From Kiritimatiellia bacterium (lineage in GTDB: Bacteria > Verrucomicrobiota > Kiritimatiellia > UBA8416 > JADHWI01), in assembly GCA_016783565.1 (NCBI GenBank), contig JADHWI010000010.1, positions 1-57,838 of the forward strand: 57,838 nucleotides of DNA, read 5' to 3'. The notes below the pieces were generated by a model, which saw only the letters and a program-made list of their open reading frames with translations, ran no database searches and was not told the DNA's origin. The position numbers and the translations under genes are program-made. Below, one piece after another: positions 19,436 through 27,817 of the stretch (position 1 is the stretch's first letter; every line of letters starts with the position of its first letter).

Positions 19436-19529
19436 TGGTTCTTCGTGTATAAGGCGCGTCAAAAACCTGTGGTTAAGCTCGCACAGTCACGCGTGAAGCA
19501 ATTTTGCTCTATTGGCAAACCGTACCGTT

Positions 19530-20396
19530 TTATGCATTGGTAATGAGGATGACATTGCTGCCCAGCGGGTAGCCGATATCTCTGGCAATAACGGGGCATT
19601 TCACTTTCGTGAGAAAGACGCGTTTTGTTCCGGGGGTGTCACTGAGTGATTCATAGTTGCCTTGTCCCTTGGCAATGACAAGGTCTGCATTGTGGTAGGT
19701 GTTTTGGAAGTCAGGCGAAGAACGTTCAATAATGACTCCTGGTGTTCCATCACCTGTATCAATCACACGACATCGCTTGTGTACGCCGGCTTCTTGTGCG
19801 TCTGCGAGCGTTGCATCGTTCAGTATTGGGCGACCACGGACCGCATAGGTCACGCGTTCACAGGGCATGTGATCGAGCAGAAATGTATCCAGAAAACATT
19901 CCCCTGCATTGTCGCCAATAAAGAGAATGTTCTGAGCTTTCTCAATGAGCAGCGCCAGTTCTGAGACGGTATTCCCAGATAGAGGTTGTTCCATGGTTTC
20001 CTGTACGGTTTGCAGAATATGTCCCTCCGAAAGGGTGACGGGTTTGTACGCGCCGAAGTCAATCAGGTTGCCGGCGATCGCGAGTTTGACGGCCGTCTCA
20101 AATGGATTATTTGTATCAGTGATATATGTTGATAATGTTTCCATCGCATCTCGGCAGGCCCGATTGCTCGCATGTTTGATCGCCGCATATGGATCGCCGT
20201 TCCCTGTCGCTATATGTACCAGTTTATGGATTTCGACTGCCATTTCTATGGGTGACTGGGATCGAGAAAAGGATTTAGCATGCGCATTCACGTCTTCAAG
20301 AACTGCCGAGGTCTCTTTCTGGTTCATGTTGCAGAGTTTGCAGGAGTCGGTAGCCTGACGTAGAAAGCACGGGAAACATTCGTCGTAGGTGATCAT
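19530..20396 (-). CDS. DUF89/ARMT1-type damage-control metal phosphatase
   Basis: A 288-residue protein of the DUF89 family. Landmarks are an N-terminal Cys motif (DECFPCFLRQA...CKLC), the metal-binding IGDNAGECFLDTFLLDHM (around residue 165), RGRPILNDAT, and ADLVIAKGQGNYESLSD near residue 240. Family members are Co/Ni/Mn-dependent phosphatases that remove damaged phosphometabolites. The N-terminal C..C/C..C arrangement belongs to the prokaryotic subgroup. It lies between rubrerythrin and the NifX-like gene on the same strand. Confidence 0.9.
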   Translation of the reverse strand: MITYDECFPCFLRQATDSCKLCNMNQKETSAVLEDVNAHAKSFSRSQSPIEMAVEIHKLVHIATGNGDPYAAIKHASNRACRDAMETLSTYITDTNNPFETAVKLAIAGNLIDFGAYKPVTLSEGHILQTVQETMEQPLSGNTVSELALLIEKAQNILFIGDNAGECFLDTFLLDHMPCERVTYAVRGRPILNDATLADAQEAGVHKRCRVIDTGDGTPGVIIERSSPDFQNTYHNADLVIAKGQGNYESLSDTPGTKRVFLTKVKCPVIARDIGYPLGSNVILITNA

Positions 20397-20501
20397 AGTG
20401 CCCTGGGTGTCCCGATTGGTGTTGTCTTTGATGGCTGTTGTTGCGAGGCAGAAAAAGAGTTTTTTGATTATGATGAGAAAGTTGAGCGGCAGGGGCCGGC
20501 A

Positions 20502-20534
20502 TCCGGGCCAGGGTAATTGTAGCCATGGCCCGGA
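20502..20534 (-). terminator. Hairpin after rubrerythrin gene (no T tract)
   Basis: A perfect 9-bp GC-rich repeat (tccgggcca / tggcccgga) begins 14 nt beyond the rubrerythrin stop. No T tract follows, so it is either a weak or Rho-assisted terminator or an mRNA-stabilising hairpin. Confidence 0.45.
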
Positions 20535-20547
20535 CGCGGATTATAGA

Positions 20548-21048
20548 TTATGCAATCTCGATGAATTTGCTTCCCGATACGTTGCAAATCGGGCATACAT
20601 CGGGTGCATTGCCTTCCACGGTATTGCCACAAACCGGGCAGACGTAGATGGGCGTTGCCGCTAGGTCGCCTCCACCTTTAACCGCTTCGAGTGCCTTGGC
20701 GTAGAGCCCATGATGAATCTCTTCCACGGCGAGAGCATTTTTAAATGAAAACTCAGCCGGTTTTGATCCTTCTTCCTGAGCTGTCGCGAGGAATTTCGGG
20801 TACATCTCCTGAAATTCAAACCCTTCGCCTTCGATCGCTTCTTCAAGATTTTCTGTTGTGCTTTTGATTCCTCCCATGACGCGAAGATGAGCGTGCGCAT
20901 GAATGGTTTCGGCTTCAGCCGCAGCCCTGAATAGCTTCGCAACTTGTGGCAGTCCGTCGTCTTCGGCTTTTTTTGCAAAAGCCAGATATTTACGGTTGGC
21001 CTGGCTTTCGCCGGCAAATGCATCCTGTAGATTGTCAATGGTCGCCAT
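20548..21048 (-). CDS. rbr: Rubrerythrin
   Basis: The 166-residue peroxide-scavenging protein has the diiron ferritin-like domain, with Glu in AFAGESQANRKYL, AAAEAETIHAHAHL and a second helix pair (LAVEEIHHGLY). The C-terminal rubredoxin Fe site is YVCPVCGNTV...DVCPICNVSGSKF. Rubrerythrin reduces H2O2 in anaerobes using electrons from rubredoxin. It lies 29 nt downstream of the double-rubredoxin glutamate-synthase protein, so the two are likely one operon. Confidence 0.97.
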   Translation of the reverse strand: MATIDNLQDAFAGESQANRKYLAFAKKAEDDGLPQVAKLFRAAAEAETIHAHAHLRVMGGIKSTTENLEEAIEGEGFEFQEMYPKFLATAQEEGSKPAEFSFKNALAVEEIHHGLYAKALEAVKGGGDLAATPIYVCPVCGNTVEGNAPDVCPICNVSGSKFIEIA

Positions 21049-21077
21049 GTTGTTTTCCTCTCTTTTGCTTGTGTTTG

Positions 21078-22670
21078 TTACGTGTGCTCAATACCTGCAT
21101 GGTTTGAGATTTCTGAATTGGTTGTGCATAGATCTGACGGTGCAAGGTCATGTACGTTATCATGGCCCGTCAGGCGTGCAAACTCCCTGAGTTCCTCGGT
21201 ACAGACGTTGAAGAAGTTCGCCACCCGTCTGGCAGACTTTTCTACATCAAGTCGTGCACGAAGTGCGGGATCCTGGGTGGCGATGCCTACCGGGCATTTT
21301 CCCGTGTTGCAAATACGGTATTGCTGACAGCCCAGCGCCATCATTGCTGCCGTGGCGACGGCAATGGCATCAGCACCCATGGCCAAAGCCTTGGCAAAAT
21401 CAGAGGAGACTCGCAGGCTACCGGTAATGATTAACGAGACTGTGTCGGCGCCTCTGGCATTCAGGATCTTTCGAGCGCGAGCCAGTGCAAAAACAGTGGG
21501 GACTGAGGCGGACTGTTTGACAACCTTCGGTGCGGCTCCGGTTCCGCCTGCCCGTCCGTCAATTGTGATGAAGTCCGCCCCGGCATATAGTGCAATATCA
21601 ATGTCATCTTCAAGATGACCCGCAGCCAGCTTGATTCCGATGGGTTTCCCCCCGGTTTTTCTGCGCAGGCGATCAATGGTCTGTTTTAAATCATCCCGAT
21701 TGCGAATGTCCGGGAAATGCGAGGGGCTGATGATGTCTTTGCCTTCACGGAAGCCGCGTATGGCCGCGATTTCCGGTGTCACTTTGTGTCCGGGAAGGTG
21801 TCCGCCCATACCGGGTTTGGCTGACTGGCCGATTTTGATCTCGACCGCATCGACGCATCGCAGGTACTCGTCCGTTACGCTATATTTATTCGGGACATAT
21901 TCGAAGATGTATTTGTGCGAAGATTCCAGCGACTCGGGTAAGATGCCGCCTTCTCCGGAGCACATGGCGGTACCTGCTTCAGCCGCGCCTTTTGCAAGGG
22001 CCAGTTTGGCTTCTCTCGACAGTGCACCAAACGACATATGCGAAACAAAGATCGGACTCTCAATGACCAGAGGCACGGTCGCGTTTGGGCCAATAACAGT
22101 TCGCGTCTGTACCGGTTGACTCTTGTTAAGCGGCAGGCGAGAGAGCTGCGCCCCCTTGATCAGGATATCGTCCCACGACAAGTTGGGGATGCGGGCACGC
22201 ATGGGCTCAATCATGGATTGACCAGTGGTGGCGATGCTATGAATGTCGGCCATGTTGGTCTCAAACTCATCCGAAGGACGTCGCCATTCGGATAGATAGT
22301 TTGTGTCAGGACTGGTTGCGCTCGAGGTGCGGGTTTCGGGTTCAGGTTTGCTGCTGGATGTGAAGCTATTTTTATCTGATCCGCAGACAGGGCAGAGCCA
22401 GTCATCCGGCAGCTCGGACCAGGCGAGATTCTCTGTTGCTTCATCGTAAAGGTGTGAGCAGAGGTTGCACTGGTAAATGGCGGTGGGTAATGGGGGCTCA
22501 TCGACGAGGGTGGGGACTGCTGCATTTTCAGGTTCCTGCACAGGGAAGAAAGAGGACTTTGGAGAACCGCAGATTGGACACACCCAGTCTTCGGGCAGGT
22601 CTTTCCATGGCGTTGATTCGAGGTGCTCGTCGTAGGTGTGCGAACAGAGTCCACATTGCCATGTGTTCAT
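21078..22670 (-). CDS. Two rubredoxin domains fused to a glutamate synthase-type FMN domain
   Basis: The 530-residue protein begins with two rubredoxins: C6/C9/C31/C34 (WQCGLCSHTY...WVCPICGS) and a second at ~69-102 (YQCNLCSHLY...WLCPVCGS). The remaining ~380 residues are the GltB-type TIM-barrel FMN domain: GEGGILPES, PGMGGHLPG, TIDGRAGGTGAAP, and the 3Fe-4S motif CNTGKCPVGIATQDP near 465. The amidotransferase domain of glutamate synthase is missing. It starts 13 nt after caggag. The rubrerythrin next door suggests it supplies or takes rubredoxin electrons, perhaps as an FMN oxidoreductase rather than a true GOGAT. Confidence 0.92.
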   Translation of the reverse strand: MNTWQCGLCSHTYDEHLESTPWKDLPEDWVCPICGSPKSSFFPVQEPENAAVPTLVDEPPLPTAIYQCNLCSHLYDEATENLAWSELPDDWLCPVCGSDKNSFTSSSKPEPETRTSSATSPDTNYLSEWRRPSDEFETNMADIHSIATTGQSMIEPMRARIPNLSWDDILIKGAQLSRLPLNKSQPVQTRTVIGPNATVPLVIESPIFVSHMSFGALSREAKLALAKGAAEAGTAMCSGEGGILPESLESSHKYIFEYVPNKYSVTDEYLRCVDAVEIKIGQSAKPGMGGHLPGHKVTPEIAAIRGFREGKDIISPSHFPDIRNRDDLKQTIDRLRRKTGGKPIGIKLAAGHLEDDIDIALYAGADFITIDGRAGGTGAAPKVVKQSASVPTVFALARARKILNARGADTVSLIITGSLRVSSDFAKALAMGADAIAVATAAMMALGCQQYRICNTGKCPVGIATQDPALRARLDVEKSARRVANFFNVCTEELREFARLTGHDNVHDLAPSDLCTTNSEISNHAGIEHT

Positions 22671-22729
22671 TTCTTTTCTCCTGTATTTGCTACGCGTATC
22701 TTTACTGTCTATACCACTATCATTGCGAG

Positions 22730-24091
22730 TTACAAGCCCTCTTTGCAGGACTCTCTTTTGGGAGGATTAAGTCCCAGGTTTTTTATCTTACGAAAGAGTG
22801 TCGTTTTGTGAATCCCCAGCGTTTTGGCCGTCTCCAGCCTGTTCCAATGATGCTGGCGAAGAGCGTTCATGATAAAGGTTGCCTCTATTTTTTTGAATGA
22901 ATCGAGTTGGGGTTCTGTTTTCTCCAGTGGGGACTGCTGGCAGAGCGTGCCGGGCAGATGGTTTCGCTGGATGAGGCCCGAGCGACACAGAATAAAGGCG
23001 CGTTCTATGATGTTCTCAAGTTCTCGTACATTTCCAGGATAGTGATAGGACATGAAGCACGAAAGGGCATTTTCGTCGATGCCCAGGATGTCTTTACCTT
23101 GTAACGTGTTGAACCGGTCGACGAAATGCTCGATCAAAAGAGGAACATCTTCAAGACGTTCGCGAAGCGGTGGAACTTCTAGTTTAACAATGTTGATTCG
23201 GTAATATAGATCTTCTCGAAACTGTTTCTCTTTTGTCAGCTCACTCAAATTCTGATGCGTTGCTGTAACGATGCGGACGTTTGCATGTACGGGTTGCACA
23301 GATCCCAAGGGTTCGTAAACTCGTTCTTGAAGAAAACGTAGTAAGCGGACTTGCATGGCGGGGGATACATCGCCGATTTCATCCAGGAAGAGGGTGCCAC
23401 CTTCTGCAAGAGCAAAGCGGCCCGGTTTGTCCGTTTTGGCATCGGTGAATGCGCCGGCTTTATAACCAAATAGTTCTGATTCTAATAGTGTGTCCGGTAA
23501 GGCGCCGCAATTTACGGCAATAAAGGGTTTTTTGCGCCGGCTGCTGAGTTGGTGAATGGCACGCGCAAACAATTCTTTTCCGGTTCCGCTCTCGCCTTGA
23601 ATGAGGACCGTGCTCGTGCTTTCGGCGATATCCGGAAGCACATCAAACAGGTTCTGCATCCGATGGTTGCGGCTGATAATGTCTGCGACTTCGTATTGCC
23701 TGCGAAGTTCTTTGCGAAGGGTTTCCAGTTTGCTGATGTCGCGGAAGGTCTCTACCCCGCCAATCATGTTGCCATCCGCATCCTTTAGCAATGCGGTAGT
23801 AATACTGATAGGCTTGCGGTCGCCATGATTATCGACAATTGTGATGGAGCGATTTGCCACGGGGTTCCCGCTCTCCATTGTGTGTCTGAGGGCGCATTGA
23901 CCTTCGCAGATATTCGCACGCAGGATATCCTTGCACGGTTTGCCTATGGCTCGTTCGCGTGAGATTCCCGTAATGTCTTCAGCCGCCCGATTGAAGGACG
24001 TAATACGCCAATCCTGATCAACGGTGAAGACACCCTCCGTGATGGAGTCCAGAATGGGATCATGGGAACGCTGTTTGTATTTGTTTAGCAT
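22730..24091 (-). CDS. PAS-domain sigma54-dependent transcriptional activator
   Basis: A 453-residue regulator. The N-terminal PAS sensor (residues ~12-120) has a Cys-containing segment CKDILRANICEGQCALRH, cited by its Cys-rich core. The AAA+ domain (~145-375) has Walker A GESGTGKELFARAI, the sigma54-contact loop ELFGYKAGAFTDA and Walker B GGTLFLDEIGD. A Fis-type HTH ends the protein (RLETAKTLGIHKTTLFRKIKNL). The loop reads GAFTDA rather than GAFTGA, a variant seen in many PAS-type members. The PAS cysteines could hold a redox or Fe-S sensor for the flanking redox genes. I could not find a -24/-12 promoter to tie it to targets. Confidence 0.92.
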   Translation of the reverse strand: MLNKYKQRSHDPILDSITEGVFTVDQDWRITSFNRAAEDITGISRERAIGKPCKDILRANICEGQCALRHTMESGNPVANRSITIVDNHGDRKPISITTALLKDADGNMIGGVETFRDISKLETLRKELRRQYEVADIISRNHRMQNLFDVLPDIAESTSTVLIQGESGTGKELFARAIHQLSSRRKKPFIAVNCGALPDTLLESELFGYKAGAFTDAKTDKPGRFALAEGGTLFLDEIGDVSPAMQVRLLRFLQERVYEPLGSVQPVHANVRIVTATHQNLSELTKEKQFREDLYYRINIVKLEVPPLRERLEDVPLLIEHFVDRFNTLQGKDILGIDENALSCFMSYHYPGNVRELENIIERAFILCRSGLIQRNHLPGTLCQQSPLEKTEPQLDSFKKIEATFIMNALRQHHWNRLETAKTLGIHKTTLFRKIKNLGLNPPKRESCKEGL

Positions 24092-24134
24092 GTGCCGTTA
24101 GATTTGAAGCTTGTTGTCTCTTTGTTGAAGGTGA

Positions 24135-25832
24135 TTATTTTTCCCGAGCAAAGGGCCAGGCCATAATGCCGCCTTCCATAACTTTTACGTTTGTCCAACC
24201 ATGGGCTTGGAGTAGGCAGGCCGCTTCGTAGCCACGTAGGGAAATTTTGCAGAAGCAGATGATTTCCTTATCTTTTTCTTTCGGAAGTTCATTGAGCCGT
24301 TTGCGCAGGGCTCCAAGCGGGATGAGGACCTCCCCAATTCCCAGGCGCATGGCTTCGTATTCATCCGGTCCGCGTGTGTCCATGATGAAGACGTCGTCTT
24401 CGGCATCGACTTTTGTTTTCACTTCGCGACTGGAAATACCGGTCATGCGGCCGCTCATCTTATTTTCCAGAACGTGGGCGGCGGCAATCAGATTGTCCAT
24501 TGCCGGTGAGAAGGGTGGGGCGTAAGGCAGGTCTGCCACGGTCAGATCCGTGGCTGTCAATTTTCCGTGTAGCGCCATTGCTGCAGCGGCAATCCGTTTG
24601 CTGACATCGCCGGGACCGACACACTGTACGCCCAGTAACTTTCCGGAGTCCTCTTCTGCTACGATTTTGATGACGAGAAGTTTTGCGCCCATGAAGCCGG
24701 GTTTGTCGGGCGCTGCATAAACCACTGATACCGTTTTGAAACCTGCCGCTTTCGCATTGCTTTCAGAGAGACCCGTGGCACCGGCCGCATAGTCAAAGAC
24801 TTTGCAGATGCCGGTCTGAATGGTTCCCGGGAACACGCTGGTGTTTCCGGTGGTGATGTTTTTGCCGATAATGCGCCCCTGAATATTGGCAAGGTCTCCG
24901 TACGGCGCGTGGACTTTTTCCCCCGTAATCAGGTGGGAGATTTCTATGCAGTCGCCGGCGGCGTAGATGTCCGGGTCGGATGTCTGCAGGTATTTGTCGA
25001 CGGTGATGCCGCCGGTCTTTCCCACGGCCAGGCCGGCTTCAGCAGCAAGCGCCGAGTTTGGGCGTACACCTGTGGCCACGACTGCCAACTGGCAGTCGAG
25101 CTCCGTCCCATTGGCAAGTTTAACACCGGTCAGCTTGCCGTTTTTTCCAAGGAATGCAGACACAGGGTTCTCTGTGATGATGTGAGCCCCTTTTGCCCGC
25201 ATGTGATTCTCGACGAGTTTGGCCAGTTCCCAGTCCAGATACATCAGTACCTGCGGTAGCATCTCCACGACCGTGATCTCAATGCCGGCGAGTTCAAGAG
25301 CTTCGCAGGTTTCCACTCCAATTAGGCCGCCACCCACGACAACGGCCTTTTTGATTTCTTTTTCATCTCGGATCTTTCGTAGAAAGTCCGCATCGCGCAT
25401 CGATTGTAACGTACTGATACCCTCCAGGTCTGTACCCGGGACGGGTGGCATCAGGGGCGTGGCACCCGTGGCGATCACGAGCTTGTCATACGGGTGCTGC
25501 GTTTCTTCACCTGTTTTGATGTGCCGCGCTGATACCGTTTTTTCTTGTCGGTTGATGGCAACGACTTCTGTTTCAGTGATGGCGGTGATCCCTTTTGCAT
25601 TCATAAAAAAAGTGGGATCGCGAACAATACCTGTCGGTGTGCTGATAAGTTGGTTGCGGTTGTCGAAAACACCGCCAACATAATAGGGGTAGCCGCAGGA
25701 GGCCATGGAAAGATCGGGTGACTTCTGAATGATGGTGACATCAGCATGTTGATCCATGCGTCGTGTTTTGGCTGCCGCCTTCGGCCCTGCTGCTGATCCG
25801 CCGATTACAATCACGCGTTTATTGTTGCTCAT
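24135..25832 (-). CDS. CoA-disulfide reductase fused to rhodanese
   Basis: A 565-residue flavoprotein. It has an N-terminal FAD site (VIVIGGSAAG), the redox cysteine C46 in SMASCGYPYYVGG, a central NADH site (AVVVGGGLIGVE) and ATGVRPNS. A C-terminal rhodanese domain (~465-565) carries the active-site Cys in ICFCKISLRGYEA. CoADR-Rhd enzymes reduce CoA-persulfide, polysulfide or elemental sulfur with NAD(P)H. It is 18 nt from the ArsR gene that precedes it, so they form an operon. The rhodanese loop CKISLRG differs from the usual CRSGxRS, so sulfur transfer may be modified. Confidence 0.93.
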   Translation of the reverse strand: MSNNKRVIVIGGSAAGPKAAAKTRRMDQHADVTIIQKSPDLSMASCGYPYYVGGVFDNRNQLISTPTGIVRDPTFFMNAKGITAITETEVVAINRQEKTVSARHIKTGEETQHPYDKLVIATGATPLMPPVPGTDLEGISTLQSMRDADFLRKIRDEKEIKKAVVVGGGLIGVETCEALELAGIEITVVEMLPQVLMYLDWELAKLVENHMRAKGAHIITENPVSAFLGKNGKLTGVKLANGTELDCQLAVVATGVRPNSALAAEAGLAVGKTGGITVDKYLQTSDPDIYAAGDCIEISHLITGEKVHAPYGDLANIQGRIIGKNITTGNTSVFPGTIQTGICKVFDYAAGATGLSESNAKAAGFKTVSVVYAAPDKPGFMGAKLLVIKIVAEEDSGKLLGVQCVGPGDVSKRIAAAAMALHGKLTATDLTVADLPYAPPFSPAMDNLIAAAHVLENKMSGRMTGISSREVKTKVDAEDDVFIMDTRGPDEYEAMRLGIGEVLIPLGALRKRLNELPKEKDKEIICFCKISLRGYEAACLLQAHGWTNVKVMEGGIMAWPFAREK

Positions 25833-25850
25833 GGTCTGTGTCCATTCGTC

Positions 25851-26147
25851 TTAATCAATTTTCAAAACATCGTGAATATGGGTCTGCAGGCATTTGAACA
25901 ACCGAAGAAAATCCCGATTCCGAAGTGAACAGTATTTTGTATTTCCCTCACGTCGCATGCTGATGAGGCCTTCTCTGCGAAGCAGGGTTAACTGGTGCGA
26001 CATGACGGACTGGCTGCACCCCAGGGTGGTGTATAGCTCGGTTACCGTCATCTCTTCAGTGGCCAGGAGTTCAATCGTGCCGAGCCGAATTGGGTGTGCC
26101 ATGGCTTTAAGTACTTCCGATGCGGCCGCCAGTTCCTCTTGTGTCAT
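25851..26147 (-). CDS. ArsR-family transcriptional regulator
   Basis: The 98-residue winged-helix repressor starts at ATG 26147 after ggagaag. The HTH spans MTVTELYTTLGCSQSVMSHQL with the wing EGLISMRREGNTKYCSLRN. Two cysteines, in LGCSQS (recognition region) and KYCSLRN (wing), could form a redox or persulfide switch like the sulfide sensors of the BigR/SqrR group; the distance fits only loosely. It is co-directional and 18 nt from the CoADR-rhodanese gene, and a candidate operator lies just upstream, suggesting autoregulated sulfur control. Confidence 0.9.
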   Translation of the reverse strand: MTQEELAAASEVLKAMAHPIRLGTIELLATEEMTVTELYTTLGCSQSVMSHQLTLLRREGLISMRREGNTKYCSLRNRDFLRLFKCLQTHIHDVLKID

Positions 26148-26173
26148 GATGTCTTCTCCGCAGGTTGTTTCGA

Positions 26174-26193
26174 ATATTGCAAAACTTCAATAT
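26174..26193. promoter_or_regulatory. Candidate ArsR operator
   Basis: A 20-bp AT-rich palindrome (atattg, 8-bp spacer, caatat) lies 27 bp before the arsR start. The layout ATATTG-N8-CAATAT is close to the imperfect AT-rich operators bound by ArsR/BigR repressors. This is inferred from position and symmetry. Confidence 0.5.
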
Positions 26194-26276
26194 AGCAATG
26201 TTATGATTATGCAGACTTATCTCCTGTTGTCAAGCGAGAGATCATCCGCGTCAGGGAAAGAAGGGCTGCCGGTGCA

Positions 26277-27320
26277 TTAGAATGCCACATATTCTATAAA
26301 AAGGCGTGCAGTCCCGATGCCGGCTTCTGTTGCCTGCTCGATCAACTGTTCTGTACGCTGTGCATGACTTTGATCAAGCAGATCATGATTCGTGAACAGT
26401 TTCATGGTTGCGGCATCGATGGCGACAGGGTCGCGTGAGAAGAGCAACACTTGGTTCGCACGTTGAGCTTTAGTAGCGGGCAGGTTCAATATACTGATGA
26501 ACACCACGCGCTTCCGTAGTGTTTCAAGCGCGGCAAGCGCATGAGCCGTAAGCGTTGAGCAGAAATGTTTTGACGTAGCGTCCCATTCGTATGTGATGCC
26601 TCCAAAATGGGCGATCTCCACACATCGTCCGCAATTGATACAGCGTTCTGGGTCAATGACAACATGACCATCCGCCATGCTTATAGCGTGGACCGGACAT
26701 TCCCTGAGGCAGCGGCGGCATGTATAGCATTTTTCCTGATGGACGTGAGGGATGTTCATGGCATGGTGTCTGATTTTTCCTCTCCGCGAGGCAAAACCAA
26801 GGCCCAGGTTAACCAGTGCGCCGGAGAGGCCCGACTGTGGATGGATTTGCGGACAACTAACCAGAACGGCACCCTGCAACGACGGCAGCTCTCCAGCAAT
26901 TCGCGCTTCAGGTAGATCGTGGTGCGCTCTGCGTACGATTTCATATGTGCCCTTTAGTCCATCAAGCATAACGATGGGGGCGTCGGATTCGGCAAAGAGC
27001 TTTCTCAGTGTATGTAGACGTCCGACGGCATTCCATTGGGTATCACGATAGTCGGTTGTTGTATCGCAGATCACAGGAGCCACCCCACTTCGTCGCAGAC
27101 TACGCAAAACGCCCAGCAGGCAGTTCTGTGACATTGCTGTCATGTTGGTGCCTGAGCAGGCCCCAACGATATCTCCACGGGAAAATGTGCGTAGCAGGTG
27201 GTAGCTGCGAAATGTGAGAATGTTATGGGTGGCAATTTCCAGAGCTTCCGGTGACATTTCACCGGTTACCGGAAGCGCACAGACTCGCGACTCTATATTT
27301 TGTAAAGCGCTTGGTTTCAT
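26277..27320 (-). CDS. DUF362 protein with C-terminal 4Fe-4S ferredoxin domain
   Basis: A 347-residue protein starting at ATG 27320, which follows gggag. The DUF362 region spans ~1-185 (DIVGACSGTNMTAM, LLGVLRSLRRSGVAPVICDTTTDYR). It is followed by a ferredoxin domain with CYTCRRCLRECP near 200 and a second motif CINCGRCVEIAH near 229, and then a C-terminal helical part. The second motif lacks its fourth cysteine (Ala-His instead), so that cluster is either lost or 3Fe-4S. DUF362 proteins often accompany anaerobic redox genes; the function is unknown. Confidence 0.85.
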   Translation of the reverse strand: MKPSALQNIESRVCALPVTGEMSPEALEIATHNILTFRSYHLLRTFSRGDIVGACSGTNMTAMSQNCLLGVLRSLRRSGVAPVICDTTTDYRDTQWNAVGRLHTLRKLFAESDAPIVMLDGLKGTYEIVRRAHHDLPEARIAGELPSLQGAVLVSCPQIHPQSGLSGALVNLGLGFASRRGKIRHHAMNIPHVHQEKCYTCRRCLRECPVHAISMADGHVVIDPERCINCGRCVEIAHFGGITYEWDATSKHFCSTLTAHALAALETLRKRVVFISILNLPATKAQRANQVLLFSRDPVAIDAATMKLFTNHDLLDQSHAQRTEQLIEQATEAGIGTARLFIEYVAF

Positions 27321-27817
27321 TTGGCTCCCATCAAACTTTTTCGCTGGACTGATTGAATCCAGGTTTCGCTCTTTGTGACCGAACAATGCCGCTAATGACA
27401 AGCCATACTTCTAAGAATAAGGAGACTGAGACACCAGCGGAAAAAACTAGAAAGTGGCAGAAACTTAAGCCCGAAGGCTGTATAGCATGTGTGCGAGAAC
27501 AGTGGCGATCAGGTCAATCTCGTGGACCAGGGTTGCATCATTTCCCTTTTGATGGTGGTGAGAGATGTTGCATGCATATCCTGTGTGTTCCGCTCAAACT
27601 CTTTTTGTTCAGATACAAGAGATTGATGGCGGCGCTCTGGCGTGTAGGACTGTTGAGCAAACGAAAAGCGCTGCACAGAAGAATGTTGAATATCTATTCA
27701 TGCTCTTGCACTGAACATATTGATCATTCTATAGATTGTGTAAGGCAAGTGAAACAATCCGTATCACTTGCGTTGAGTCAATACTGAATGCGTAAGCACT
27801 AAGGCGGGAGGAATGGA
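27321..27817. other. Intergenic region, 497 bp, with palindrome before TrmO-like gene
   Basis: A plus-strand open frame at 27353-27787 has no ribosome site or family signature, and I do not support it. A perfect 8-bp inverted repeat (gcaagtga 27745-27752, tcacttgc 27764-27771) lies 46 bp before the TrmO-like start and could be an operator or leader hairpin. Divergent promoters for DUF362 and the TrmO-like gene must lie here. Confidence 0.5.

Noticed and set aside
21078-22670. Calling the rubredoxin-FMN protein a complete glutamate synthase
   Set aside because: The glutamine amidotransferase domain is missing and two rubredoxins replace it, so the label would mislead.
20502-22729. Sigma54 (-24/-12) promoter near the PAS activator, rubrerythrin and GltS-like genes
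   Set aside because: Looked for TGGC-N8-TTGC in both orientations in the short intergenic gaps and found no convincing match.
22730-24091. GAFTDA instead of GAFTGA taken as a defect in the sigma54 activator
   Set aside because: GAFTDA is a common natural variant in PAS-type activators with otherwise intact motifs.
27353-27787. Plus-strand open frame of 144 codons
   Set aside because: No ribosome site, no family signature, and composition unlike neighbouring genes; its start overlaps the DUF362 gene on the other strand.
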